Origin: Hydractinia symbiolongicarpus
Lineage: Eukaryota > Cnidaria > Hydrozoa > Anthoathecata > Hydractiniidae
Direction of reading: 5' to 3'
Length of the DNA stretch: 64,000 nucleotides
Assembly: GCF_029227915.1 (NCBI RefSeq)
Contig: NC_079887.1
Coordinates: 21,261,650-21,325,649 of the forward strand
Part shown: positions 36,218 through 47,329 of the stretch, piece after piece
Layout of the letters: each line of letters opens with the position of its first letter
How positions within the stretch are numbered: the stretch's first letter is position 1
Notes under the pieces: model-generated
Databases searched by the model: none
The model's input: only the letters and a program-made list of their open reading frames with translations
What the model was told of the DNA's origin: nothing
Position numbers and translations under genes: made by a program

Positions 36218-39200
36218 AAAAGTTGTCTGCCATGATTCTATATAAGTTATGAAAATTGTTATTGGTATCTAATAAGTAGACATTGATAGAAATGAGTGAA
36301 AACAGGGTTGCGACTTTGTCAGCAGGAGAAGAAGCTTTTGTACTAGATCTTCACAAATTATGACAATCAGACTCCTGCAGTTTTAAACGAGTCAATGTTG
36401 TTGACATCTATATTTTGAGGTTTAAGTCTTCGTGACGTCATTAGGCGTAATTTTTTGTTGGAAGAGGTTTTTGTCACTTTCGTTTGCCATTCTAGTTTGA
36501 TGTGATGTTTAAGAACATGCTGTATCTGGTCACTTGAAATATGTTATTTGGTTAATTTCTTGAGAGTTGACGCCGCACTATTGTGTTGGCAGGTTTAAGT
36601 CTTGATGTATCCTAGTTAACTAAGCTTTCTTTGAGTATATTAAACTCAGTTTCTCTCGAACTAAATTTTTCCCAACTTAACCATTCCGATTTCTTGACGG
36701 TAAAAAAATTATGCTTAGTCTCCTGACTATAATCTTGATATGCATTCATAGATATTTATATTGCGTTTATACTTTTTGCGAAAGACGAGTTGATTTCTTA
36801 CGAAAGAGCTTGGGAAAGTTGGCCAGCAATTTCTTTTAAAAATTTTTATCTGTTCTCAGATTTCAGACTTGAACAAATGTATTTTTTTTATCTAGATATT
36901 GGCAAGCTATGGCGCCTACCTGGCGGTAGTAAAATGGTTGTTTTTAATCAAAATTATTCGTGTTAGTGCTGTGTATGTACATGTAAACTTCAAAGAAGAA
37001 CTATTTTATGACAAACTGTTTTTAAAGCTCCTGTTTCCTCTACTCAAAGGTGGAGAGCTCGTAAAGACTTTGATATATATGATTGACTGTTATTTTAATT
37101 AAATACTACTATTTTAACTATTTTATTTTATTTTATTTTGGAATTTCATTAAACTTTTTTTTTAACAAGTTGGCCAGCCAACTTAATGTCATTGAAAAAC
37201 GTTTAAATCTGGAGGAGAACAGGGAATTAGTATTAAAAAACCAGGTGAGATGAGAATACTAGCGTCTAATCTACTGGTGCTGATGTAAATCTGGAGTGTT
37301 AAGAAACTCAGGCTGTGTCCTGGGTAAAAACAGCAAGAAAGAGACTAATCCATTCCAGGGATTGGATCGTCACTCTGTTTGAGAAGAAAAAGCTTTTAAC
37401 TGTTTAACTTAGAACACGATAAAAAAAACTTCGAATATTTGGTTTTTATTGGACCTACGAAATTTTACGGAATTTATGAGAAAATAAAAGATGTTCTTAA
37501 ACAGCCTACGTATTATGAAAGAATGTGGTAGAATAATTAAAACCAAAAAAACTTTTCATGGTTTGGTCTCGCTAGTAAAGACCTTAAACAGAGCCTTGCA
37601 TTCAAGTTGTTCGTTGCTAAGGTAAAATCAGGTTATGTTGTTATGCTGTGAAGTTTTGTTCCTTCACAAACCATTCACAAGTTTTTAATATGTTTTTCCC
37701 TCCAGTTGTTGTTATTGTTGTGACGTCATGTAGATAGAAAATTCAGTGACATCAAATGTCAGTATAGTTTTTTTTTTTTTTTACAGAAGTAACCGTGCAT
37801 GTCGTTTGTGTTTCTTGGAAACACCAAAGCTACACCAGTGATAATTTTTTCTTTCAATTTTTTTAAATTCGAGCGTTTAACAAAATATAATTTGTCAATA
37901 TTAGTGGCTGTTGAAACTGTTACAGCTTTTAATGCATGCATGGTACGACTGTAGGTACCCGTGGAACCACATCGCTATTCGAGTATAAAGTCAAGCTGAC
38001 AATTGTTCTGCATGTAATGCCACTAGTTTCTACTAAAATGTTTTACTAGTGCGGATATAGATGCGGTTTCACTTCTTATGTTTAGAGTAAATTATGTTTG
38101 GTCCCTGTGAACTTGTGGCGTTGTACGAATACAAAATTTATTAAAACAAGACGGCTAATATTTTAAACCTATAACTAATTTTTATATTTTAACCACTTGA
38201 AAAAAATTGAAAATGCTTCGCTGTGGTGTGTGTTACTAGCTTTTTAAAGAATGAGTAGATGAAATAACGCGACTGTAAAGAGGGTTACAATCGGAATAAA
38301 GGTTTTTACGAAGATTAATTTTAATAACGATAGGATAATTTTTATTTTTCACCGTTAGACGGAGCGATCTACTAACGAACATTTTAACCATTTCAGTAAT
38401 GTTTAGGTTATTTTTGAAAATCATCTCAATATTTGTTAGTTACGACGTAATATTTCATGTTGTATGTTCTATCATGATACAATTCCAGTTAAGACCATTC
38501 TTTAGTGCTTGTATCATTACACAACTCCCTGTCCATGCGCAGAAGCTGTCTTTATTAAGAATTTTGCGACTTTTTCCTTTTTAAATTTCTGAGTTGCGGT
38601 GTTCAGTTCAACCAGTTATGTATTTTTTTTAGCTTTAATTTGCATACCCAAATTGTAGGATGGATTTCATTTTAGTACCTGGCAGTGTAATGTATTCTTC
38701 ATATCTGACGTTTTTATTGGCTTATATCGATCACGTGAGCGGGCGCTTTTTTCTGTAGCGACCGGCTAAATGTACACACAAAAAAGTAAACAAACATTCT
38801 TGAAATAGATTGAAGTTTTGAACTAATTAATTTAAGCTTTTGGCAGTACGTAAAAAAATAGATCAATTTATATTGGACCAAGAGTCTCTAAAATCGAGTA
38901 TATATGCTACGACGCAATACCTTCAGTAAGTTTTGTTAAAGCCGTAAAAATAGAGCCTTCCTAAAAAGCTATAAAGTAGCAAGAACCTTACCGTCTTGCC
39001 AAATGTCTCACACCTTAAGTTCTTTAAACAAGGATAAAAGAAATCCAGTCTCCACATTTTTTTTTATATATTTCTGGTTAATTTTAACAATTGCTCGTTT
39101 AATTTCACAGCATACACAAACACTCAACTAACGGCAAATTTTAGAACTTTCAGAATAGAACTAAAAGGAATGTCATTATTGTGTTCTAAAAGAAATTCTT

Positions 39201-41226
39201 TTCCTTAGGTTGATCGAACGTTTATATCGTTAGAAGGCATGGTTTCTACACACACACAAGCATGTTGAATTTTATTTTTCGTCAAAATGCCAATGCTTTT
39301 GTGACTTCAGATCTACTTTGGCTATAGATTACTTTAATTCCTATGTTTTATCAGGCTACCAAGTACTACATGGCTTATAAACAGTTTAGCCGGGCTATAC
39401 GGGAAAACAGCAAGCTCGGTTTTCACAATCTCGGTCGCTATTTTTCTGTAGCGTCCGGTTAAACGGTTTATAAGCTATTAAGAGTCCCTAATTGTCATGC
39501 AATATCTCCTTGCCGATTCGTTTTTCAGAAGTCATACGGCTATTGTTGTTGATTCACACTTTTTATGGTAATGGACACCGACCATAAAATTTCAAGATTT
39601 TATTTAATCCGTTTTTGAATAGGGGTCAGGTGGCGCCTAGAACTAGACAATTTTTTTTGGTGCCATTTTATAGCCTAGCCATAGGGTTTTTAAAAAATAT
39701 GGCAGTGTTTACCCAGAGGATTAAAGCTATAGAGCTCTCCGTCGCAGAGGCTTTGATAATTTCAGTATACAAAATGTGACCTATTTTTAGTGTCATAGCC
39801 TGTACTTCTGTGCATTTTCAAGCCAGAAAGGCCCTGTCAATTGTTACTCAAAGAATTTATCCTGGCCTATTCCATTTTTCTGGTTACTGTCCTCCACTAG
39901 GCCTAAAAATAACATTTTTGCGGTAAATTCACATATCCAATTAAATGTTATATATATCACTGAGAATTTTAGCAGAGTCAAATGAATGAGTTGCGGCGTG
40001 ATGTGATGTTTTGATTTTGCATCTAGAACCACGGACATGCGCATAGGCAAAAATATAAACAGACTGCGACGATCAAAAATATAAAGTAAGGAAAAAAAAC
40101 ACTGATGCTAAGATTGGTAAACTCTAGCTATTGTCCATATGCCCCTCATTCTCATCGCGCATTTATGGGAGACATGTTTTTCTAAAAAGGAATTAATTTT
40201 GAATCTGTAAAGAATAACGCTCTTCAGCGACTCGCATACGGATTTTGACGCGTGCAGTCCGAGTCTAGGTTTTGATCTTCACAATTTGGCGATCATGCAA
40301 CCTCGCTCCCCGCATCTGATCTCCTTTTTTTATTAAGTAGGAAAGATGAACTTGGCCCTGGCAGAGGTCTCGTCACGCGACTGCGCAGTTTTGCTGAGTG
40401 TAATATCTAACGAGACTTAAAAACATTATAACATGTTTCGGTCTATCATTTATATTTGATATAAATAAAATATAAAAATCTAGCAATTATAAATACTCTA
40501 TGTTAATTACAATAATTATAAAAAATTACAATGTAAAAGATGAGAAAAAAATGTAGAGAAAAAATATGGAGAAAAGAGAGGCGAGAAAAAACACAGATAA
40601 ATAGAGAAGAAAGGTGCCAAGTGAGCAATTTGAGAATTAGAACTAGCCTTTTTCGATTAGATATGACGGGCCATAATAATATAAGCTGAGAAACATGAAT
40701 CCTTTAAATATGTTTAAAGATATATGAATTAATGTCCCTTTTGATGTGTTAGTCACGGTCGTTAAGTTCCGCCTGTACACGGGAAATTCAGTCTGCGCAT
40801 GCGCAACCTCTTAAAAATTGCGAAATCAAAATGTTCCGTAGCGATGATGACGTCATAATATCGACATACATTACTTAACATTCCAAAATACATAGCCTGG
40901 TGCTAAAATATTGTTAACCTTATATTTTATTATAATAAGTGCGGCCAAGTCTCTTTATAAATACCGAAAACCACCGGTTTAATTTTGTTGTAGCAACGTA
41001 AACAAAAGGGTTCTAAATGTGACAAATTTTCAGAACTTTTCTATATTCTAACAAAATTTTCATAAAAAAATAAAAATTTTTATCCATTAAAGTATATGAA
41101 TTTATTTACGGTTACGAGTTGTTATGTGTTGCGGATAATTATGCAATAATTATCACGTGGCAGAGCTTTTAAAAGAGAAGTAACGCAAGAGATCCTCACA
41201 CGTCGATAGCAACTTGAGCGACCAGG
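36218..41226. other. Intergenic or 3' flank, no supported gene
   Basis: No conserved protein motif in any frame. The stretch probably includes the 3' UTR of the Musashi-like gene, but no polyadenylation site is convincing (an ATTAAA lies near 37098). The open frame 36899-37102 follows an acceptor-like TTTATCTAG but resembles nothing known. A MITE lies at 39372-39476 and a partial relative of its right half at about 38738-38775. The palindrome TGACGTCA occurs at 36433, 37721 and 40848. Confidence 0.4.
39372..39476. repeat. MITE with 22-bp terminal inverted repeats
   Basis: GGCTTATAAACAGTTTAGCC at the left end pairs with GGTTAAACGGTTTATAAGCT at the right end (39455-39476), 22 bp with about three mismatches. 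The 61-base core holds a small hairpin CGCTATTTTTCTGTAGCG. A related core and right half (GGGCGCTTTTTTCTGTAGCG) occurs at about 38743-38762. Confidence 0.6.
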
Positions 41227-41584
41227 ATGTCAACTACTTCTTCATCAGATTTTATCAGAATGGCACGCCCACTTTAACAGGCAGAACTTGAAAATTCTAT
41301 GGAAATACCGCTTGTGACACAATGTGACATATCAGTCATAAACGACCAATTGCAAGAGCAACAGCAGAATTCCCCTAAGGAAATGACGGCTGATGACACG
41401 TTTTCACTCATGAAATCGTACATGGATAAGAGGTTTTCTTCTTTACAACGGGAAATGGCTGACCAAACAGCTCCTTCGCAACCTAAGAAGAGAAAAATTA
41501 CTATGAAATTTAAATACGCGTCTAACGAGAAAAATAGATATGGACGATAAAATCGACCAAGCGATCTCCCTGGTGAGAGAAGGA
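41227..41584 (+). pseudogene. Degenerate retroelement ORF1 (gag-like; DIRS-type suspected)
   Basis: From ATG 41227 one frame reads MSTTSSSDFIRMARPL, a stop (41275-41277), then about 90 open codons to 41550 with a glutamine-rich coiled-coil-like part (NDQLQEQQQN), MKSYMDKRFSSLQREM and a basic end (KKRKITMKFKYASNEK). After a frameshift near 41530 the reading continues as MDDKIDQAISLVREG. The basic patch followed by FK.K..NEK and a D-x-I-x-x-A helix resembles ORF1 proteins of DIRS-like retrotransposons in aquatic animals; this is an impression from memory, not an alignment. The first part is preceded by no identified LTR. Confidence 0.35.
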
Positions 41585-42412
41585 TACTAATTAATAACTG
41601 ATCTTCGTCATCCTTGTTCTCAGAAATTTTTATTGCTTTTCTTTCTAAAAAGGCAAAAATTTCTGGGATCAAGGGTGCCATCTCTTTTCGATTCGGTATT
41701 TCCTTCCAAAACATCTTCGTTAAACGCCTTTTTATTTTTTATTTATCTTTATTTATTCATTTTTATTTATTTGACAAATGTTTTACAAGAATGGCCATTT
41801 CAGACATTATAAAGCCTGTTATCAACATGGGTCCTTGAAATAAATAGGATAAAAAATATTAGTGACAATAAAACAAGAAAATGTTAATGTACAATAACGG
41901 TCAGTATAAATATATAAACAACAGAAAACACACAGACAAGACGCTAAAAATCAAAATGCCACACTAAAAAAAAAGAGTTGATCAAGACAAAAAACAAAGA
42001 AAAACAAACAAAAAGCCATAAAAAAAGACTAAATACGCAGATAATATTCTCTCACTTGCGACTTAAAAATATTGTATGATTCACATTTTCTAATGTCCAA
42101 CGGGAGTGTATTGTAAATATATGCTCCAGTGTAAATATTTATACAGGATATTTATACAGGATATGTGTAATTCAGTTATAAAAAACTGCTATAAATATGT
42201 GTACTGTTTAAAATATAAAAGTAATGATTCAAAAATAAATTATATATATTAAAAACTATGGAAATAAAAGGTAACGATTTGATACCTTCTCCAAAAGAGA
42301 TAGATAGAATGTGAAAAAATAAAATTATGTTGAAAACTGATACGAGACCAAAGCTGTTAAAAAAAATAAAAAAATTGGGAACCTCCGTAAAAAATATTAG
42401 CTAAATAATAAT

Positions 42413-43440
42413 CTAATATACGAAATCTTTGATCTTTTGATTAAATTCCTTCACAGTTGTTGCTTTTCGCATATCTAGTAGCAAACTTTTATATATTTTC
42501 GCTCCCATATAACAAAAACTCCCTCGTGCTACTTCCAATTTGATTTTTCGAATCTTCAGCAAACAATTTTGGTTTCTCGTGCATTTGGAGTGAGAATTTA
42601 CTTCAAAGTATTTTTTCATGTTACTACATGTTTCACCGGCAATGCATTTCTTAACCGTTTTACAAGCATGTCGCAAAATAACAGTGTAAGTTGATTTGAT
42701 GTTTGCGTTTTTGGTTATCTGTTTTGCACGGCTGTCCAGAGAATTCAATTTATTTATTTCATTTCTTGAGAAGTCCAAATTTACAATACTATTGAAAACT
42801 ACCAGTGGTATAACCATAGTGTTGTAAATTGTTGTCTGTTGTTGTCAAAATCTGTATAAATGACGATTTTTTTCCACTACCAAATTACATCACCTCTGTT
42901 TTACCCTTCTTCAAATTTATAACTAGATCGTTATTTGCGAGATATGTCGATATATTTTTAAAGTTCATTATGGAAAGCATTTTCAATATCCTGTACGGAC
43001 TTGTGCGCAACATACAACACGGTGTCATCAGCAAATTTCACTGTTTTGCTCCTACGTAGGGCTGATTTAAAATAGTTGAAGTAAATCAAAAACAATAAGA
43101 GTCATAAAATGGAGCCATGTGGAACACCGCATGCTATATTTAAAACGTTGGATTTTGAATTTTTAGCGACTTGTTGCTTCCAATTGAAAAGGTACTCGGT
43201 GAACCAATTTAACTCATTGTCGTGAATCTTAAAAGATGGTAGCTTTAATAGCAGAATACTGTGGCCGTCTGATTTGTCTAAAGCCTTCGACACTGTGTCG
43301 AAGGCTTTAGACAAATCAATAAGGGGTACCCTAACTAAATATTCACGATCAATTTCGGAACGAATGCTGTGAAGGAACACTGTAGCTGCAATATCTATCG
43401 ATCTCTTACGAATTTTGAATTGTTCAAGTATTGTATTTTC
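42413..43440 (-). pseudogene. Jockey/CR1-like non-LTR reverse transcriptase, decayed
   Basis: Read from right to left: RT motif A LIDLSKAFDTV (about 43310-43280), then HSILLLKLPSFKI, NELNWFTEYLFNWKQQV, motif B GVPHGSIL (ending 43102) and, after a stop, LLFLIYFNYF and the catalytic motif FADDTVLYV (FADD codons 43035-43024), then STYLANNDLVINLKKGKTE. A deletion removes the middle of the thumb, and the C-terminal part (42817-42413) follows with NEINKLNSLDSRAKQI and ARGSFCYMGAKIYKSL. At least three stops or frameshifts and the deletion make it dead. The 5' end with the endonuclease is absent. A perfect palindrome (43271-43317) interrupts motif A. Confidence 0.8.
43271..43317. repeat. Perfect 23-bp inverted repeat inside the reverse transcriptase
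   Basis: GATTTGTCTAAAGCCTTCGA (43271-43290) plus CAC, one central T (43294), then the exact reverse complement up to 43317. It falls on the codons of RT motif A on the minus strand, so that SKAFDTV is followed by SKALDKS before the normal HSILL. Confidence 0.95.
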
Positions 43441-43799
43441 AGTTTATATAAGCATATAATTTTTTTTCATAATTTTTTTAGGAGGGACCCTATGCTTGAT
43501 TATTTCTCAAAAAAACAAACTACCTAAGTAAAAATTTAGGGCTTCATTTTTTAAATCACAATAGAATAGAATCGTGAAAATTAGTTTTTTTTAAAAAAAA
43601 GAATTTAAGAAAAATCCCTTATTTTGATTGTTTGCTTGAAGTCCAATGGGGTTTTCAGATAATAAAAATAATGACTTTCAGCAAAGTTAATTATTTTGAA
43701 ATTACTGTCGTTATACTTGATGGAGTTAATATAGTAGATATACACTTACATGTTCATTTAAATACTCCCTCATTTAAAATCCAGCCTCATTCGAAGGGA

Positions 43800-44395
43800 T
43801 CAGCCCAAAACTAGTTCAACATGTCTCAAACCAAGACTTGAAGATAAACACGTAGCTAAAATGACCCATTGCCATCCAATCGCCTCACATTGCGGTCCAT
43901 TTTATAAGAAATCAATTGAACAAATAAACTATCTAGTGCCTCTTCGTCTTCTTCCATCACTGCTTGTTTAAAAAGCCTGACTTGGTCATACGTAACGGAT
44001 ATTACAAATCTTCATTTGAAGGAGTGGTCAATTTCAGTTCCAATTCCAAAGAAAATAGATATTGTAAATTCATCCTACATGCTTTGATTAAGTTATGGAT
44101 AATAGCAGTTTCTTTAAATTTGTTTCGGGTTAAAAATCTCTAAAAATGCTTTTGAACTCTGTAGTATCTAGTTATTCAGAAATTTACTACTACGAGGGGA
44201 AAAATTTTTGCAGGAAGAAATTTTCGCAATTTCGGAAAAATGTAACTTTTAAGTAAAGTAATTTTTAAGAGCAAATTCAGCAGCAAATTCAAACATTGTA
44301 TGGAGATCGGATTCGTCCTCTAACCATCCACATGCTTTCTCTCGAATGCATTTGTCAAAGTTTTTTGATCGTCTGCTAGCAACTTTGTTTGAATC
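43800..44395 (-). pseudogene. Unrecognised coding relic
   Basis: On the minus strand 44395-44245 reads about 50 open codons (LDSNKVASRRSKNFDKCIRE, then KACGWLEDESDLHTMFEF). The biased, hydrophilic composition looks like real protein. Further on (44080-43830) are shorter pieces such as LELKLTTPSNEDL and WMAMGHF with stops between. I cannot assign a family; given the surroundings it is probably part of a transposon. Confidence 0.3.
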
Positions 44396-44999
44396 TAGGT
44401 CCCTCACCTTCGTCTAAACTGCGACAAAATCAACGCAATTATTGACTCACCCTTCCACATTCATAGCCGAGCATCATTTTTACTTTTTTGTAGCCGCTTT
44501 TCACAGTTTTTTTACAATAATTTTGCTAATGGTTCTGGTTTAAAATGAGTGCTATCGGTGACGCTTCCATCACACAAATAGCAGTTTTCTTTTTAACTGA
44601 ACAACAATACAAGCTTCCATTGCTTCTAGCTTGTGTCTTCGACTGTTTGATAGAGCTTTTTTATGACATGATCCTCTTTCTATTATTATTGTTAACTATT
44701 GTGTATTGATTTAACTATTGTTAAATCATTTTCTACAAAAATCATCAACGCGATGCTTTCTCATCAACTAAACTTAAAACACTATTATTTTCTCTAAAAT
44801 TTGCAAACTCGGCAAGAGATGTTTTTATTGGTTTGTTAGTTTGACCTACTACCTTTCAGATTTACAACAGATAATACATTTACTCAGATTCCGAAGAAAA
44901 GTTTCAAGTATCTTTAGATGTCTAAAAAATCTCTAAAAAACAAACTGTGGTGAACTATGGAACGCCAATGCTGCCTTCTGTGAAATCATTTTTGATAGA

Positions 45000-45210
45000 T
45001 CAATGCGATTGCACGCGAAAAAAGGCTATTCCATTACTCGATAAGCTTGTTCGATTGTCGGTAAATAAGTAATTCGATTATTGATAAATTTGGTTGATCA
45101 TGCGATAAACTTATTTGAATATGGGAAAACTTATTCGATAAAACTTCCTTCAATAAAATGCCTTCAATAAAAACTCACTCGATAAAAATTCATTTCATAA
45201 ATCGACTCAA
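45000..45210. repeat. Degenerate short repeats of ATTCGATAAA type
   Basis: Loose repetition of ACTTATTCGATAAA, TTCGATTGTC, GCGATAAACTTATT, ACTCGATAAAAATTC and similar units over about 200 bases. It abuts the integrase-core relic that follows. Confidence 0.5.
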
Positions 45211-45399
45211 CAGTTTTCGCGACTGTGGTGGCGAATAATAAAGAGGGCGAACAGAAATTTAGAAAGAATGCTTAGGAAAAGTTAAGTCTTTTAAAATATC
45301 AAAATCAGTTGTCTGTAAAGGAAACCCTGGTATTACAGAAAGATATGTGATGAGAGCGTATAAAATTTGGTTTTCAACTTCAGAAGTCACGTTCTATAT

Positions 45400-45990
45400 T
45401 TCATATTTCAAAAGTTTTACTGAAACTTTGATTAATGAAGGATTTACTGTCCGAGAAATAGCGGCGATATTATGTGTATCAAAAAGAATAATAAACGTTG
45501 CAGTAAACACAGATTGAGTATGAGGGACTTCACTATATTAACTCTGAACTTACAATTTTATTTCCCTTTTTTTGTCGAGGTTATGTTAAGGGAACTACTT
45601 AAAAATAACTGACTGTACGTGCAGCAGTTTCGATTAAGGGATAGCATCCATTGAATGAGTAAAGTTGGTGTTAATGCAAGAAAAACAGGAGATTGAGAAG
45701 AAGCGTATACTATGTACAAGGATCAAATCACCGGTGGCACATAGACCCTGATCACAAACTTATTCGTTGGAATTTCATTAATTTTGGTATCATAGATGGT
45801 TTCCGCAGGTTGCCAATTATTTTTCGAGTTTTATGCAAGACTTAACAAGGTTTAGACTCCCAGTAGAGAGCAGTCAGATCAATGCTGGGAAGATGTCACA
45901 GTTGTCGATTTCATGATTAGGACACGTGGTATTGGTAGGGAAAGCATGGTAACTGGTGCGTCAACATACAAACAAAATGGGTACTTTCAA
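45400..45990 (+). pseudogene. DDE integrase-core element relic (HIDGNHKL type)
   Basis: Pieces in shifting frames match a known animal family of zinc-free DDE integrase-core proteins. They are a helix-turn-helix TLINEGFTVREIAAILCVSK (about 45424-45483), the first catalytic Asp block WHIDPDHKLIRW with IIDGFRRLP (about 45735-45820), and the second block RSDQCWEDV, FMIRTRGIGRESM and TGAS (about 45870-45965). The third catalytic block (normally NQRIE) is degraded to YKQN. Many stops and frameshifts are present. In the family these proteins are thought to be transposases; this copy is dead. Confidence 0.6.
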
Positions 45991-46230
45991 TGATATTGAA
46001 CTAACATAGTAATAAAAGCTTAGTAAGTGAAGAGACGCATGGTCAATACACTGAGTGCGAACTATAAGAACATCTCGGTGTGAGAGATATAATTAACGAC
46101 TAGAATGAAACAAACCCAAGACCAATCTACGAATCACCAACACGCACAATAAACGATCCTTAAACAAGTTTCATTAGTAACTTTTTTCAATGGTAAACTG
46201 TAGATTACCAGCTTCAATATTAATCTACAG

Positions 46231-47081
46231 TTTGCCGTAGACACTTTTGAAAACAAAGTACCACACTTCCTAGATATAGAAATTGCACCTGATGGTCTGT
46301 CAATTTTCCGAAAAGACACCAACACCGGCTTGTATACTAATTACAACAGCTATACACCTTGGAATTACCGTAAAACTTGGAAACGAAGCTGAGTTAATCG
46401 TGCAGCTAAAAACTGTTTTCCTAGTAAATTGAAAGTTGAAATTTACCCGATCAAAAGATTTGCGTCATGGAACAATTTTCCACGTCATGCTGTTTACAAC
46501 GCCATTAAATATTCACAAAGAACGCGTCAAAAAGATAAAAAAACAAATGATGAAACTCCTGTTACCACGTTTTGACTCCGCATTCAATACGCTGGCCCTG
46601 TTGGTGAAAAACTACTATCGAACTTAAAACAGAAGATAAAGCATTGTTTTAAAAATAACACTAAAATCAAATTCAAATTACGTACTCGACACAAAAGATC
46701 GCTTTTTACACGAATATAAAAGACCCTACTCCGTTAAAATACAAGCCAAACAAGTTCACTTTTCCTGGTTGATGCTTCATGAATCGGTAAAACAGAACGC
46801 TATCTATACCAAAGATGTAAAGAACGCACCACCACCAAGGAGAGTGCTGTTTACAACCATATGTCGGAGTGCTCTGCTTTGTTATATCTAACACTTTCTT
46901 TACGCTTGGCTTGTCTTGGAATGGTGATACTAACGTAGAAACTGTTAATAACAATACAACAGTTATTGATTCAAGTGATAACAGGTCAACATTGTTAACA
47001 AAAGAAGCATTGTATATAGAACAAGAAAAACCTTTACCTAACAATGGTTTGAAAGCGTCAAGAGATTTATACTCATTTTAA
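46231..47081 (+). pseudogene. Penelope-like element relic (RT C-terminus and GIY-YIG nuclease)
   Basis: 46231-46380 reads FAVDTFENKVPHFLDIEI, FRKDTNTGLYTNYNSYTPW, a signature of Penelope-like reverse transcriptases. Then come RAAKNCFPSKLKVEIYPIKR, FASWNNFPR, and after a frameshift IGKTERYLYQRCKE with SAVYNHMSEC, the core of the GIY-YIG endonuclease. The last part (about 46911-47081) ends LLTKEALYIEQEKPLPNNGL and ASRDLYSF with a stop, like the C-terminus of such elements. Several stops and at least one frameshift are present. The upstream RT catalytic core was not found. Confidence 0.7.
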
Positions 47082-47329
47082 ACGATTTCTTATTGTATAT
47101 ATATAAGATTTTTTAATTACCATTTTAATTACTTTCAAAATTTCTCTTTTGAGAAGAAAAAAGAAAAACTGAACTTTTTTGTAACATTTTATTCTGCTAA
47201 AAGATGGGTTGGATGTAACACGGATATGGTGCCCATCGTTTCCATAAGGAATTTTTATTTTTATTTTTTGTTACTTATTCTATTTTTATTTTTTAATGTT
47301 TAATATCAGTTTTATTTGGAAATAGAACT

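Noticed and set aside
36899-37102. 67-codon open frame following an acceptor-like site, possible extra Musashi exon
   Set aside because: Hydrophobic and unlike Musashi tails; the exon at 36158-36217 is a better terminal exon candidate in phase.
41274-41714. 146-codon minus-strand open frame
   Set aside because: It is antisense to the gag-like ORF (41227-41584), whose composition and coiled-coil-like pattern look coding; the minus frame resembles nothing known.
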